19,634 nucleotides of DNA from Brevundimonas sp. UBA4609 (GTDB lineage Bacteria; Pseudomonadota; Alphaproteobacteria; Caulobacterales; Caulobacteraceae). Shown here piece after piece: positions 1 through 7,606 of this stretch. Every line of letters begins with the position of its first letter. Position 1 is the first letter of the stretch. The DNA lies in NCBI GenBank assembly GCA_002386585.1, contig DGIZ01000200.1:1-19634 (forward strand), given 5' to 3'. The notes below the pieces were generated by a model, which did not search any database, was not told where the DNA came from, and worked only from the letters and a program-made list of their open reading frames with translations. A program made the translations under genes and the position numbers.

Positions 1-72
1 CGCCAGGGCTGGGGTGGCTAGGGCGGGGGCGGCCAGCAGGGCCTTCAGGGCAAGGCGTCGGGACGTCGTCAT
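1..72 (-). CDS. Tat-exported protein, N-terminal fragment only
   Basis: Only the first 24 codons are present; the gene runs off the left edge. It starts with ATG at 72 and a good Shine-Dalgarno (AAGGA, 7 nt upstream). The peptide begins MTTSRRLALK and continues into an Ala/Leu-rich stretch ending in ALA. SRRLALK fits the twin-arginine consensus (S/T-R-R-x-x-L-K), followed by a hydrophobic core and an AxA-like cleavage site, so the product is probably exported folded through the Tat system. It lies 31 bp after the glycosidase stop codon on the same strand, so it is probably the next gene of the rhamnose operon. An exported enzyme acting on rhamnose-containing polysaccharide is a guess from position alone; the mature protein is not visible. 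Confidence 0.75.
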   Translation of the reverse strand, partial: MTTSRRLALKALLAAPALATPALA

Positions 73-103
73 CGGGCGTTCCTTGTGTAATCGCAAAGCA
101 GGG

Positions 104-2389
104 TCAGGGAGCGGGCGTCAGGCCTTCGACCCGCACAGTCCAGCCTTCCTTGGGGAAGCCGGGCGCGTGGCCGGTCGAACCGTCCCAGCCGCCGGCCATC
201 AGGCCCACCGCCATCAGCAGGGAGCCGTTGGAGGGGAAGTAGGTCTCGGCCGCCCGGCGATAGCCGGCGCCGTCGGGGTTGACCGCCATCTCGACGCCGC
301 CGGCTCCGGCCGAGACCGGCACCAGTTCGTCGGCGTGCTCGTCCAGGTGGACGCGCGGGGTCATGCCGGTGACGCCCCACTGGTTGTTCTTCAGATCGGC
401 GAACAGCCAGTCGACGGCCTTCTCCGGTTCGCCCAGGCGGGCGGCGGTCATGGCCATCATGGGGAAGTCCCAGCCCCAGGTCTGACGCACGTCCCAGTTC
501 TGCTCCACCGCCTCGAAGGTGCGGCGCATGGCGTCCGGGTCGATGCGGGCGCCGGGAATGAAGCCGTAGGCCATCAGGAAGGAGGGGTGGTCGCGGTTCT
601 TGCACTGGGCCGCCGCCGCGTGCTTGCGGCAGGCGTCGGACATGGCCGTCTCCCAGAAGTCCGGCACGCTCACGACCGGCAGGTAGAGGCCGTCCTTCAT
701 CGCGGGCGGGGCGATCTTCGCCAAGGCCTGATCCCAGTCGGCGCGGCGGGGCTGGCCCTGACGGACGCGCCATTGCTGGGCGGTCTCCAGCGCCCAGCGG
801 AAATACTCGACCTCGAAGGTCGGGTTGATCGTGGTCAGGGGATCATAGTTTTCCTGGGCCGGGATCATCGGCGCGCCCAGGTTCAGGCGGCCGTTCGCCT
901 CGATCGGCCAGGAGGCCAGCAGGTCGGCGGTGGCCTCGACCAGTTCGGCGTAGCGGCCCAGGACGGCAGGGTCCTTTTCCGATCGCCAGATCAGTTCGGC
1001 CAGCAGGATCGGGTGCGGCTGTTGCCACATGATGAAGGGCGAGACCAGGCTGGGGCTGTTGCGGCCCTCGGGCCCGACCATCTTGGGCCACCAGGCGCCC
1101 TTGACCCCGTGACGCGCGGCCTCGGCGCGGGCGTTGTCGAGGTTGCCCAGATACCAGGGCAGGCTGCGCTCCAGCAGTTCGGGGCGGCCCCACATGGCCT
1201 GCCAGCCGGCGTGCCAGGGGTGCATCTCCAGGTGGAACTTGCCGTACCAGGAGTTGGAGAAGAGGCCCTCTTCCTGCGGCGGCAGCTCGCCCGCGCCGTT
1301 CACGGCGGACAGATACTGCGAAAGCACCACGCGACGCTCCAGCTCATGAGCGCGCGGATCGGTCGAACCCGAGAAGTCGACGGCGCCGCCCTCGCTCCAG
1401 AAGGCGTTCCAGTGACGTGTGACAGCCTCAACGCTGGCGGAATAGGCGGGGGCGAGGGTCTTGTCGGCCTGTTGATCGAAACGGACCATGACGGTCAGCC
1501 GGTCGCGGCCGTTGGCGACGACGCTGAAGCTGTCGGCCCCGCTTTGTTCGATCTTTCCCGAGCCGATGATGCCTGAATAGTAGACGGTGTCGTCCAGCGT
1601 CCGACGAATGCGGACGTCGCCCGTATCGAAGGCGACGACCTCAAGGTCCTGGGCGCCCGTTGCTTCGAAGCTGGTGGGATCGGGGTTGATGGCCGGGTTC
1701 ACGCCCGGATAGCGGACCTGAACGCCCAGGCCCTGAGACGCGACCAGAGGCGAGGAGATCTCGACCATAACCATGTCCAGGGTCGGATGGATGCGGGTCA
1801 CGACCTCGACGGGCTGGCCGTCATAGGTGAAGCGGCTGGTCAGGGCGCCGGTCCACAGATCCAGCGTCTGGCGCGGGTCGGCCACCTTGGCGAAGTCCAG
1901 CGTGCGGCCGTCATTGAAGGTCAGGCCGATGCGGCTGAGCGAGATGCGATGCGGATTGGCCCGCAGCCAGGTGTAGGCGGGGTTGGTCTCTGCATCCGCC
2001 CAGGACTTCATCCAGGCGTAGGGCTGTTCGCCGCGTCCGGGGACGGGGACGTTCACGAGGCCGTCCTGCTCGGTATAGCCCTCGGGATTGGGGAAGCTGT
2101 GCCAGCCCCACTGGGCCATGGTCAGCAGGGGGGCCAGTTCGGAATACTGCTCCGGGAAGGTCTGCAGGCCGGTGATGTCGGCGGTGAAGCCCAGATCGCC
2201 GTTGCCCAGCATGATCGGGGCGTGGCGATCCACGGCGGTCAGGACGACGTTGTGGCGCGTGACCAGGGCCTGCCGGTCGATCGGCGTCGCAGGCGCGACC
2301 GCGGCGACGGGCTGGACCGTCTGGGCGCAGGCGGCCAGCGGAGCGCCGGCCAGGAGGGTGCAGGCGAGGAGGGCGGAGCGCAGACGCAT
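104..2389 (-). CDS. Six-hairpin-type glycosidase, putative lipoprotein
   Basis: About 761 aa. The N-terminus is a signal peptide with a lipobox (LAAC, Cys at about residue 21); an AxA site just after it leaves signal peptidase I possible. An N-terminal beta-sandwich-like half (about 40-330) contains an LGNGDLGF motif. An aromatic, helix-rich half follows, with HLEMHPWH near 386-393 and WWPKMVGPEGR near 433-443, resembling six-hairpin (alpha/alpha)6 glycosidases of the GH65/GH95 kind. The Glu of HLEM is a candidate acid residue (inference). I cannot assign a GH family. The ATG at 2389 overlaps the transporter stop (TGATG) and sits 7 nt from GAGG; a GTG at 2392 is the alternative. Position in a rhamnose operon suggests it frees L-rhamnose or an adjacent sugar from pectin side chains or rhamnosides in the periplasm. 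Confidence 0.7.
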   Translation of the reverse strand: MRLRSALLACTLLAGAPLAACAQTVQPVAAVAPATPIDRQALVTRHNVVLTAVDRHAPIMLGNGDLGFTADITGLQTFPEQYSELAPLLTMAQWGWHSFPNPEGYTEQDGLVNVPVPGRGEQPYAWMKSWADAETNPAYTWLRANPHRISLSRIGLTFNDGRTLDFAKVADPRQTLDLWTGALTSRFTYDGQPVEVVTRIHPTLDMVMVEISSPLVASQGLGVQVRYPGVNPAINPDPTSFEATGAQDLEVVAFDTGDVRIRRTLDDTVYYSGIIGSGKIEQSGADSFSVVANGRDRLTVMVRFDQQADKTLAPAYSASVEAVTRHWNAFWSEGGAVDFSGSTDPRAHELERRVVLSQYLSAVNGAGELPPQEEGLFSNSWYGKFHLEMHPWHAGWQAMWGRPELLERSLPWYLGNLDNARAEAARHGVKGAWWPKMVGPEGRNSPSLVSPFIMWQQPHPILLAELIWRSEKDPAVLGRYAELVEATADLLASWPIEANGRLNLGAPMIPAQENYDPLTTINPTFEVEYFRWALETAQQWRVRQGQPRRADWDQALAKIAPPAMKDGLYLPVVSVPDFWETAMSDACRKHAAAAQCKNRDHPSFLMAYGFIPGARIDPDAMRRTFEAVEQNWDVRQTWGWDFPMMAMTAARLGEPEKAVDWLFADLKNNQWGVTGMTPRVHLDEHADELVPVSAGAGGVEMAVNPDGAGYRRAAETYFPSNGSLLMAVGLMAGGWDGSTGHAPGFPKEGWTVRVEGLTPAP

Positions 2390-3669
2390 CACGAGGCCTC
2401 CGTCTTCAGGCCCAGGCCCGCGCCCTTCCAGCCGTACCAGGCGACGACGGCGAAGCAGGCGGCGGGCAGCAGGAAGGCGATGTTGGCGCCGTACAGGTCC
2501 GCCAGCTTGCCCATGGGCCAGGGCAGCAGGACGCCGCCGCCGATGGCCATGACCATGAGGGACGACGCCTTCTTGGTGCTGGCCCCCAGGCCCGTGGTGC
2601 CCAGGGCGAAGATGGTGGCGAACATGGTCGACATGAAGAAGAAGACGGCGATCAGGGCGATGGGCGACACCTTGTCGATGCCCGCCGAGACGATCAGCGT
2701 CAGGATGACGTTGATGACGCCGTAGGTGGTCAGCAGGGCGCGCGGCTTGACCTTGAGCAACAGGCCCGTGGCGGCGAAGCGCCCGACCAGATAGCCGATG
2801 GCGGCCAGCGACAGCATGTAGGCGCCCTGTTGCGACGTCAGGTCCTGCCAGTTGTGGGTCACCAGATTGATGAAGTAGGCGCCGATGCCGACCTGGGCGC
2901 CGATGTAGAGGGCCTGGGTCACCACGCCGGCGATGAAGTGAGGCTGCTGGGACAATCCTTTAGGAGCATGGGGCTTGGCCGGCGTGTCGCCCGCGACGGA
3001 CTCGCCGTGGTCGGCCAAGCCGGTTTCGGGCAGGCGGGCGCGCCAGACGACGGCGGCGAACAGCAGGACGGCCACGGCGATCAGACCGTAGACGATCTGG
3101 ATCGAGCGGGTGGCGCCGCCCAGGGCTTCGGTCGTCGTCGGGCTGAAGAAGACCGCGCCGCCGATCATCGGGCCGATGAAGACGCCCAGGGCGTTGAACG
3201 ACTGGGCCAGGTTCAGGCGCTGCGAGGCCTTGGCCGGGTCGCCCAGAACGTTGACGTAGGTGTCGGCGGCCGTCTCGAGCACGCACAGGCCGGCGGCCAG
3301 CACGAACATGGATCCGACGAAGGGCAGGAAGGCGCCCGCATTGGCCGCCGGGATGAAGAGCAGGGCGCCGATTGCGGTGACGCAGAGGCCGGAGACGATG
3401 CCGAACTTGTAGCCGCGCGCGTTCAGCAACATGCCCGCCGGCAGGCTGAGCAGCAGATAGGCGCCGAAATAGGCGATCTGCAGCCAGGAGCTGTCCGCCT
3501 GGCTGATGCTGAGCGTTTCCTGGAAGTGCTTGTTCAGCACGTCCAGCAGGCCATAGGCCAGCCCCCAGATCAGGAAGCAGCCGATGGCGAAAGCCAGCGG
3601 TCCGCGCAGGTTTCCGGCGGGCAGGGCGAGGCCCCCGGGCGTGTGGGCGGCGTCGGTTTCGATACTCAT
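2389..3669 (-). CDS. FucP-family MFS sugar/H+ symporter, probably L-rhamnose
   Basis: 426 aa, about 12 hydrophobic segments, typical of the FHS/FucP branch of the major facilitator superfamily. Matches to FucP include the first helix (FLIWGLAYGLLDVLN), LSLPAGMLL, LETAADTYVNVLG and RLNLAQSFNALG. The two acidic residues needed for proton coupling in E. coli FucP (Asp46, Glu135) correspond to Asp43 and Glu132 here. The start has a good SD (AGAGGA). It lies 61 bp after the lactonase gene and its stop overlaps the glycosidase start. L-fucose would be the default substrate call, but every metabolic neighbour belongs to the L-rhamnose pathway, so L-rhamnose uptake across the inner membrane is the better inference. 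The central region (about 215-240) is a Lys/Pro/His-rich cytoplasmic loop. Confidence 0.88.
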   Translation of the reverse strand: MSIETDAAHTPGGLALPAGNLRGPLAFAIGCFLIWGLAYGLLDVLNKHFQETLSISQADSSWLQIAYFGAYLLLSLPAGMLLNARGYKFGIVSGLCVTAIGALLFIPAANAGAFLPFVGSMFVLAAGLCVLETAADTYVNVLGDPAKASQRLNLAQSFNALGVFIGPMIGGAVFFSPTTTEALGGATRSIQIVYGLIAVAVLLFAAVVWRARLPETGLADHGESVAGDTPAKPHAPKGLSQQPHFIAGVVTQALYIGAQVGIGAYFINLVTHNWQDLTSQQGAYMLSLAAIGYLVGRFAATGLLLKVKPRALLTTYGVINVILTLIVSAGIDKVSPIALIAVFFFMSTMFATIFALGTTGLGASTKKASSLMVMAIGGGVLLPWPMGKLADLYGANIAFLLPAACFAVVAWYGWKGAGLGLKTEAS

Positions 3670-3730
3670 GTCGTCCTCTCGGGCTTCCTCGGTCCGGCTC
3701 CGTCTTGCTGCGGGCTCGGCGAACGATGGA

Positions 3731-4633
3731 TCAGATGCGGTAGATCGCCTCGGCGTTTGCGGCGAACAGGCGGTCGCGTTCCTCGGCCGTGAAGTCGGCC
3801 GTGATCGCGTCGAAGGCGGAATAGAAGGCGTCGAACGCGCCGTGGACTCGCTCGACCGGGAAATCGCTGGCGAACATCGCCCGGCGGGCGCCGAAGATGT
3901 CGATGCACTCCAGCACGACCGGTCGGATGCTGTCGGGCGTCCAGGCGCGGTCGGTGATGCCGAGGCCGGAAATCTTGATCGAGACCTGGGGGCGTTCGGC
4001 CAGGGCCTTCAGCCCGGCGCGCCAGACGGCCATGCCGGCCTCGTCGCGATCGGTCGGCAGACCGGCGTGGTTGATGATCAGGGGGATGTCGGGATGGGCG
4101 TCGGCCAGTTCGACCGCCTCGACCATCTGCGACGGATAGAGCTGCAGGTCGAACGACAGGCCGTGGCGGGCCAGCTTGCCGAAGCCCACGCGCCACGCGG
4201 GATCGAGCAGGGGGTCGGTTGGATTGTAGGTCTTCTTCGGATCGGCGTGCCAGCAGACGATCTGGCGCACGCTCCGGACGCTGGACCGGGCGGCGTGGGC
4301 CTCCAGCAGGGCGTCCAGATCGGGATCGGTCAGGTCCGCCCCGGCGACCACGCCGTGCGGATAGCCGTAGTCGTCGGCCATGGCCTGAAGCCAGTCCGTC
4401 TCGGCCAACTGCGCGCCGCGCGGCTGGCCGGCCTCGACGTGGACGATCTTGTCGACGCGCCAGTTCGCCGTGTCGGCCAGATAGTCCTTCAGCAGATAGT
4501 CTTGGTGGGCGATCGGGGACATGTCCCCCGCCGGATTGTTCGGCAGGGGATCGTCCTGCAGCCAGCCGTAGCGAGCGCGCGACAGGTCCCACAAGTGGAC
4601 GTGGCAATCGACGATGCGAAGGTCGCGGCCCAC
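3731..4633 (-). CDS. L-rhamnono-1,4-lactonase (amidohydrolase, COG3618 type)
   Basis: 300 aa amidohydrolase-2 family protein. The N-terminus has the metal-site motif DCHVHLW (His11, His13). Later come NHAGLP (His189) and SDFPVE (Asp257), the usual late His and catalytic Asp of this TIM-barrel family. Relatives open sugar lactones such as L-fuconolactone and L-rhamnonolactone. Here it should hydrolyse L-rhamnono-1,4-lactone, made by the dehydrogenase at 8438-9199, to L-rhamnonate, the substrate of the dehydratase in the same operon. The start is GTG at 4633, supported by AAAGGAG 8 nt upstream, which overlaps the stop codon of the preceding SDR gene and suggests translational coupling. L-fuconolactonase is the alternative family call; the rhamnonate-type dehydratase and rhamnose-type dehydrogenase argue for rhamnose. 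Confidence 0.85.
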   Translation of the reverse strand: MGRDLRIVDCHVHLWDLSRARYGWLQDDPLPNNPAGDMSPIAHQDYLLKDYLADTANWRVDKIVHVEAGQPRGAQLAETDWLQAMADDYGYPHGVVAGADLTDPDLDALLEAHAARSSVRSVRQIVCWHADPKKTYNPTDPLLDPAWRVGFGKLARHGLSFDLQLYPSQMVEAVELADAHPDIPLIINHAGLPTDRDEAGMAVWRAGLKALAERPQVSIKISGLGITDRAWTPDSIRPVVLECIDIFGARRAMFASDFPVERVHGAFDAFYSAFDAITADFTAEERDRLFAANAEAIYRI

Positions 4634-4641
4634 TTGCGGCG

Positions 4642-4648
4642 CTCCTTT
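4642..4648 (-). promoter_or_regulatory. Shine-Dalgarno that fixes the lactonase GTG start
   Basis: On the minus strand the sequence reads TTAAAGGAG, then 8 nt, then GTG. The SD shares bases with the upstream TAA stop codon. No ATG in this frame fits better, so GTG at 4633 is the preferred start. Confidence 0.7.
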
Positions 4649-5399
4649 AATAGGTGGTGCGGCCGCCCGACGTATCGAACGTCGAGGCGGTGGTGAAGCT
4701 GCATTCCTCCGAGGCCATGAAGCAGATCATGGCGGCGCTCTCCTCGACCTCGCCCAGGCGGCCCATCGGAATCTTGGAGCGCATGTAGTCCACCTGACTC
4801 TGCGGCAGCTGTTCCAGGATCGGGCTTTCGAAGGTGGCGGGGGTCAGGCTGTTGGCGACGACGCCCTTGCCGGCCAGCTCCTTGCCCAGAGACTTGGTGA
4901 AGCCGATCACCCCGGCCTTGGAAGCCGAATAGGCGCTGGCGTTGGGATTGCCTTCCTTGCCCGCGACCGAGGCCACGTTGACGATCCGGCCGTAGCCGTT
5001 GTCGAGCATATAGGGCGTGACGGCGCGGCAGCAGTAGAAGACGCCGTTCAGATTGATGTCGACCACGCGCTTCCAGCTGTCGACCGGGAACTCCTGCACC
5101 GGAACGGTGGCGCCGGTGATGCCGGCCGAGGCGACCAGGATGTCGATGCGTCCGCCCAGGGTCTTGTGCGATTCGGCGGCGGCGGCGGCGACGGCGTCAG
5201 GGTCGGCGACGTCCAGGGCGACGACCCCGGTCGCGCCGATCTCTTCGGCGGCGGTCTTGAGCGTCTCGGCGTTCAGGTCCCAGAGGACGACCTTGCCGCC
5301 TTCGGCGATGATGCGGGCGGCCGAAGCCTTGCCCAGACCCGAGGCCCCGCCGGTGACGACGGCGGTGCGGCCGGCGAAACGTCCTTCATAGGCGCTCAT
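4647..5399 (-). CDS. SDR: 2-keto-3-deoxy-L-rhamnonate 4-dehydrogenase
   Basis: 250 aa classical short-chain dehydrogenase. The cofactor motif TGGASGLG is at 16-23, and an acidic Asp41 at the end of beta-2 predicts NAD+ preference. The NAG motif is changed to SAG (91-93). The catalytic set is Ser144-Tyr157-Lys161 (YSASK). It should oxidise L-2-keto-3-deoxyrhamnonate at C4 to the 2,4-diketo acid cleaved by its neighbour. The open frame extends back to 5663, but ATG at 5399 is chosen: it overlaps the hydrolase stop in an ATGA junction and gives the normal SDR length. The same SDR subfamily serves L-fuconate pathways, so the sugar is assigned from context. SDR fold and activity type are near certain; the exact substrate is likely. 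Confidence 0.87.
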   Translation of the reverse strand: MSAYEGRFAGRTAVVTGGASGLGKASAARIIAEGGKVVLWDLNAETLKTAAEEIGATGVVALDVADPDAVAAAAAESHKTLGGRIDILVASAGITGATVPVQEFPVDSWKRVVDINLNGVFYCCRAVTPYMLDNGYGRIVNVASVAGKEGNPNASAYSASKAGVIGFTKSLGKELAGKGVVANSLTPATFESPILEQLPQSQVDYMRSKIPMGRLGEVEESAAMICFMASEECSFTTASTFDTSGGRTTY

Positions 5400-6259
5400 G
5401 CGGCGGCGTCCTTCGACCAGGCGACGACCTGCTGGCGCTGCACGCCCAGCTTCTCGATCCCCAACTCCATGACGTCGCCCGCCTTCAGATAGAAGGGCTC
5501 GGGCTTCTGGCCCAGGCCGACGCCGGGCGGGGTGCCCGTGGTGATCAGGTCGCCCGGCTCCAGCGTCATGAACTGGCTGACGTAGGAGACGATCTCGGCG
5601 ACGCCGAAGATCATGGTCTTGGTGTTGCCGGTCTGCATGCGCTTGCCGTTCAGGTCCAGCCACATGTCGAGTTGCTGCACGTCCCCGATCTCGTCGGTGG
5701 TGACGATCCAGGGGCCGACCGGGCCGAAGGTGTCGCAGCCCTTGCCCTTGTCCCAGGTGCCGCCGCGCTCGGTCTGGAAGGCGCGCTCGGACACGTCATT
5801 GATCAGGACGTAGCCGGCGACGTGGTCCAGGGCGTCCGCCTGTTCGACGTAGGAGGCGCGCTTGCCGATGACGATGCCCAGCTCGACTTCCCAGTCGGTC
5901 TTTTCCGAACCACGAGGAATGACAACGGTATCATTCGGGCCCGTCAAACAGGAGACGGCCTTGGTGAAGACCACGGGCTCTTCCGGGATCGGCAGGTTGG
6001 ATTCGGCGGCGTGGTCGGCGAAGTTCAGGCCGATGGCGATGAATTTGCGCACGCCGTTCACCGGCACGCCATAGCGGGGCGCGCCCTCGACCAGAGGCAG
6101 GGTCTCGGGATCGACGGCCTTCAGCGCGGCGAGGCCTTCGCCCCACAGCTGGTCGGGGGTGATGTCGGCGACAATGCCGGACAGATCGCGGATGCGGCCC
6201 TCTGAATCGAGAGTGCCGGGCTTTTCCTGGCCCACAGGGCCGTAACGCAGGAGTTTCAT
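5396..6259 (-). CDS. FAH-family 2,4-diketo-3-deoxy-L-rhamnonate hydrolase
   Basis: 287 aa fumarylacetoacetate-hydrolase family protein. Visible family features are the IGLNFADHA segment (about 76-84), the metal-binding DWEVELGIVIG (Glu124, Glu126), INDVSER (Asp155), and the late segment with TTGTPPGVG. In the diketo-hydrolase version of L-rhamnose breakdown this enzyme splits 2,4-diketo-3-deoxy-L-rhamnonate into pyruvate and L-lactate. It sits between the dehydratase (12 bp gap) and the SDR (4 bp ATGA overlap), so the three core steps are co-translated. An ATG start at 6259 with an AGAAGG-like SD is reasonable. The FAH family is broad (ureidoglycolate lyase-like names are common misannotations); the specific substrate rests on the operon. 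Confidence 0.88.
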   Translation of the reverse strand: MKLLRYGPVGQEKPGTLDSEGRIRDLSGIVADITPDQLWGEGLAALKAVDPETLPLVEGAPRYGVPVNGVRKFIAIGLNFADHAAESNLPIPEEPVVFTKAVSCLTGPNDTVVIPRGSEKTDWEVELGIVIGKRASYVEQADALDHVAGYVLINDVSERAFQTERGGTWDKGKGCDTFGPVGPWIVTTDEIGDVQQLDMWLDLNGKRMQTGNTKTMIFGVAEIVSYVSQFMTLEPGDLITTGTPPGVGLGQKPEPFYLKAGDVMELGIEKLGVQRQQVVAWSKDAAA

Positions 6260-6271
6260 GGGGAGGCCTTC

Positions 6272-7489
6272 TTATCGGGCGTAGGGGCGGTGCAGGGCGA
6301 TGTCGCGGTTCAGCTCGACGCCGAAACCGGGGGTGTCGGGAACTTTCAGCTTGCCGTTCACCGGAACGGGCTCGCCGATCAACTGCGGATGGAACATGGG
6401 CACGACTTCGTCGGCGCCCGGAGCCATCATCAGGAACTCTGCGAACGGGCTGTTATGGCGCGTCACGACGAAGTGGTAGGAATAGACGGACGATCCGTGC
6501 GGGATCATCAGCACGCCCTTGGAGTCGGCCAGGGCGGAAATCTTCTGCAGCTCGGTCACGCCGCCGCACCAACCCACGTCGGGCTGGATGATGTCGCAGC
6601 ATTCCATCTCCAGCAGCATGCGGAAGCCCCAGCGGGTGGCTTCATGCTCGCCGGTGGTGACCAGCATGCCCTTGGGCGCGTTCTTCTTCAGCGCCTGATA
6701 GCCCCAGTAGTCGTCGGGGCTGAGGGCCTCCTCGATCCACTTCAAGCCCAGCTTGTGGGCTTCATGGGCCAGGCGAGTGGCGTAGTTGAGATCGAGCGCC
6801 ATCCAGCAGTCGAACATCAGCCAGAAGTCGTCGCCGCAGGCGTTCCGCATGGCCTCAAGCTCGGCCAGGTTCTTGCGCAGGCCCTCCTCCCCCTCGGCCG
6901 GGCCGTGGTGGAGGGGCATCTTGCCGCCGATGAAGCCCAGTTCCTTGGCCTTATCCGGGCGTGCGCCGGTGGCGTAGAAGGTCAGTTCGTCGCGCACGGC
7001 CCCGCCCAGCATGGCGAAGACCGGCTCCTGACGCAGGCGGCCGAGCAGATCCCACAGCGCCAGGTCCACGCCGGAGATGGCGTTCACGACCAGCCCCTTG
7101 CGGCCGTAGTACTGGGTCGAGAAAAACATCTGGTCCCAGATCTTCTCGACCTCGGACGGATCGCGGCCCTCCAGGAAGCGGGCCAGGTGCTTCTCGACGA
7201 TATAGGCGGCGGGTTCGCCGCCGGTCGTCACCGCAAAGCCGACGACGCCGTTGTCGGCCTCGATCTCCACCACCAGGGTGCCGAGCACATTGATGCCGAA
7301 GCTGCGGCGGCTCTGACGGTATTCCGGATACTTCGCCATCGGGGTGGCGATGTGGTCGTCAATCCAGTGGCCGTCGCCCTGGTCGTGATAGTCGGCGCCG
7401 CCGCCGGCGCCGTCGTTTTTCACCACAAAGGCGCGGACGTGCTTGATCCTGGGCAGGCGGCTCATCGGGCATGCACCATATTTCGGCAC
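6272..7489 (-). CDS. rhmD: L-rhamnonate dehydratase (enolase superfamily)
   Basis: 405 aa from a GTG at 7489. It closely matches my memory of E. coli L-rhamnonate dehydratase (RhmD/YfaW), with the blocks [36 protein letters not shown] and VPVNGK. Enolase-superfamily ligands are visible as Asp227 (MFDCW), Glu253/254 (WIEE) and Glu281 (TTGEH); the catalytic pair is Asp304 (QPDVGW) and His331 (IPHGSS). It dehydrates L-rhamnonate to 2-keto-3-deoxy-L-rhamnonate in the cytoplasm. First gene of the minus operon, divergent from the IclR regulator. Start uncertain: GTG 7489 has GGGAG 4 nt upstream, whereas ATG 7465 gives an N-terminus ([13 protein letters not shown]) that aligns better with the family but lacks an SD. 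L-fuconate dehydratase is unlikely, given the RhmD-specific blocks. Confidence 0.95.
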   Translation of the reverse strand: MPKYGACPMSRLPRIKHVRAFVVKNDGAGGGADYHDQGDGHWIDDHIATPMAKYPEYRQSRRSFGINVLGTLVVEIEADNGVVGFAVTTGGEPAAYIVEKHLARFLEGRDPSEVEKIWDQMFFSTQYYGRKGLVVNAISGVDLALWDLLGRLRQEPVFAMLGGAVRDELTFYATGARPDKAKELGFIGGKMPLHHGPAEGEEGLRKNLAELEAMRNACGDDFWLMFDCWMALDLNYATRLAHEAHKLGLKWIEEALSPDDYWGYQALKKNAPKGMLVTTGEHEATRWGFRMLLEMECCDIIQPDVGWCGGVTELQKISALADSKGVLMIPHGSSVYSYHFVVTRHNSPFAEFLMMAPGADEVVPMFHPQLIGEPVPVNGKLKVPDTPGFGVELNRDIALHRPYAR

Positions 7490-7606
7490 ATAACTCCCAT
7501 AATGCGGGATTTCACTGGCATTCCTCCGAGCGTGGCGTCAAACTCGATCCCTGTTGCGGGGATCAGCTTGCGTCTTTTGCTACATTCTGGGAATGAGGAT
7601 TACGAG
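7490..7606. promoter_or_regulatory. Divergent control region between rhmD and iclR-type operons
   Basis: 117 bp separate the two divergent starts, and the promoters of both rhamnose operons should lie here. On the minus strand a TTGACG box (7541-7536) is a good -35 candidate for the dehydratase operon, about 50 bp before its start, but I see no convincing -10 at the right distance. For the plus strand, TACATT (7581-7586) is a possible -10 without a well-spaced -35. A perfect inverted repeat (7546-7564) lies just upstream of the TTGACG box. Confidence 0.5.
7546..7564. promoter_or_regulatory. Candidate operator: GATCCC-N7-GGGATC inverted repeat
   Basis: Perfect 6 bp arms, GATCCC and GGGATC, with a 7 bp spacer, centred in the divergent promoter region. 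The size fits a dimeric regulator site, and the adjacent IclR-family protein is the obvious candidate. The sequence does not look like the classic A/T-rich IclR palindrome, and no second copy was found in the window, so the assignment is inference. Confidence 0.4.

Noticed and set aside
14..1576. 520-codon plus-strand open frame antisense to the glycosidase
   Set aside because: No recognisable domain, Gly/Arg/Ala-rich composition, no SD; typical shadow of a high-GC gene. The same applies to the long frames at 1787-2725, 2830-3792, 3584-4696, 13397-14986 (minus) and 16027-17517 (minus).
5400..5663. Upstream extension of the SDR gene at 4647-5399
   Set aside because: It overlaps the FAH hydrolase and lacks similarity; the ATGA overlap start gives the usual 250 aa SDR.
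3731..7489. L-fucose/L-fuconate catabolic operon
   Set aside because: FucP, SDR, FAH and lactonase would fit, but the dehydratase carries L-rhamnonate dehydratase-specific blocks and the divergent SDR resembles L-rhamnose dehydrogenase.
7471..7491. Imperfect 21 bp dyad over the rhmD start as a second operator
   Set aside because: Only about 6 of 10 positions pair; not better than chance for this composition.
6290..7606. Upstream extension of the IclR-type gene to a 707-codon frame
   Set aside because: The first 440 or so codons are antisense to rhmD and resemble no protein; a good SD and ATG at 7607 give the normal IclR length.
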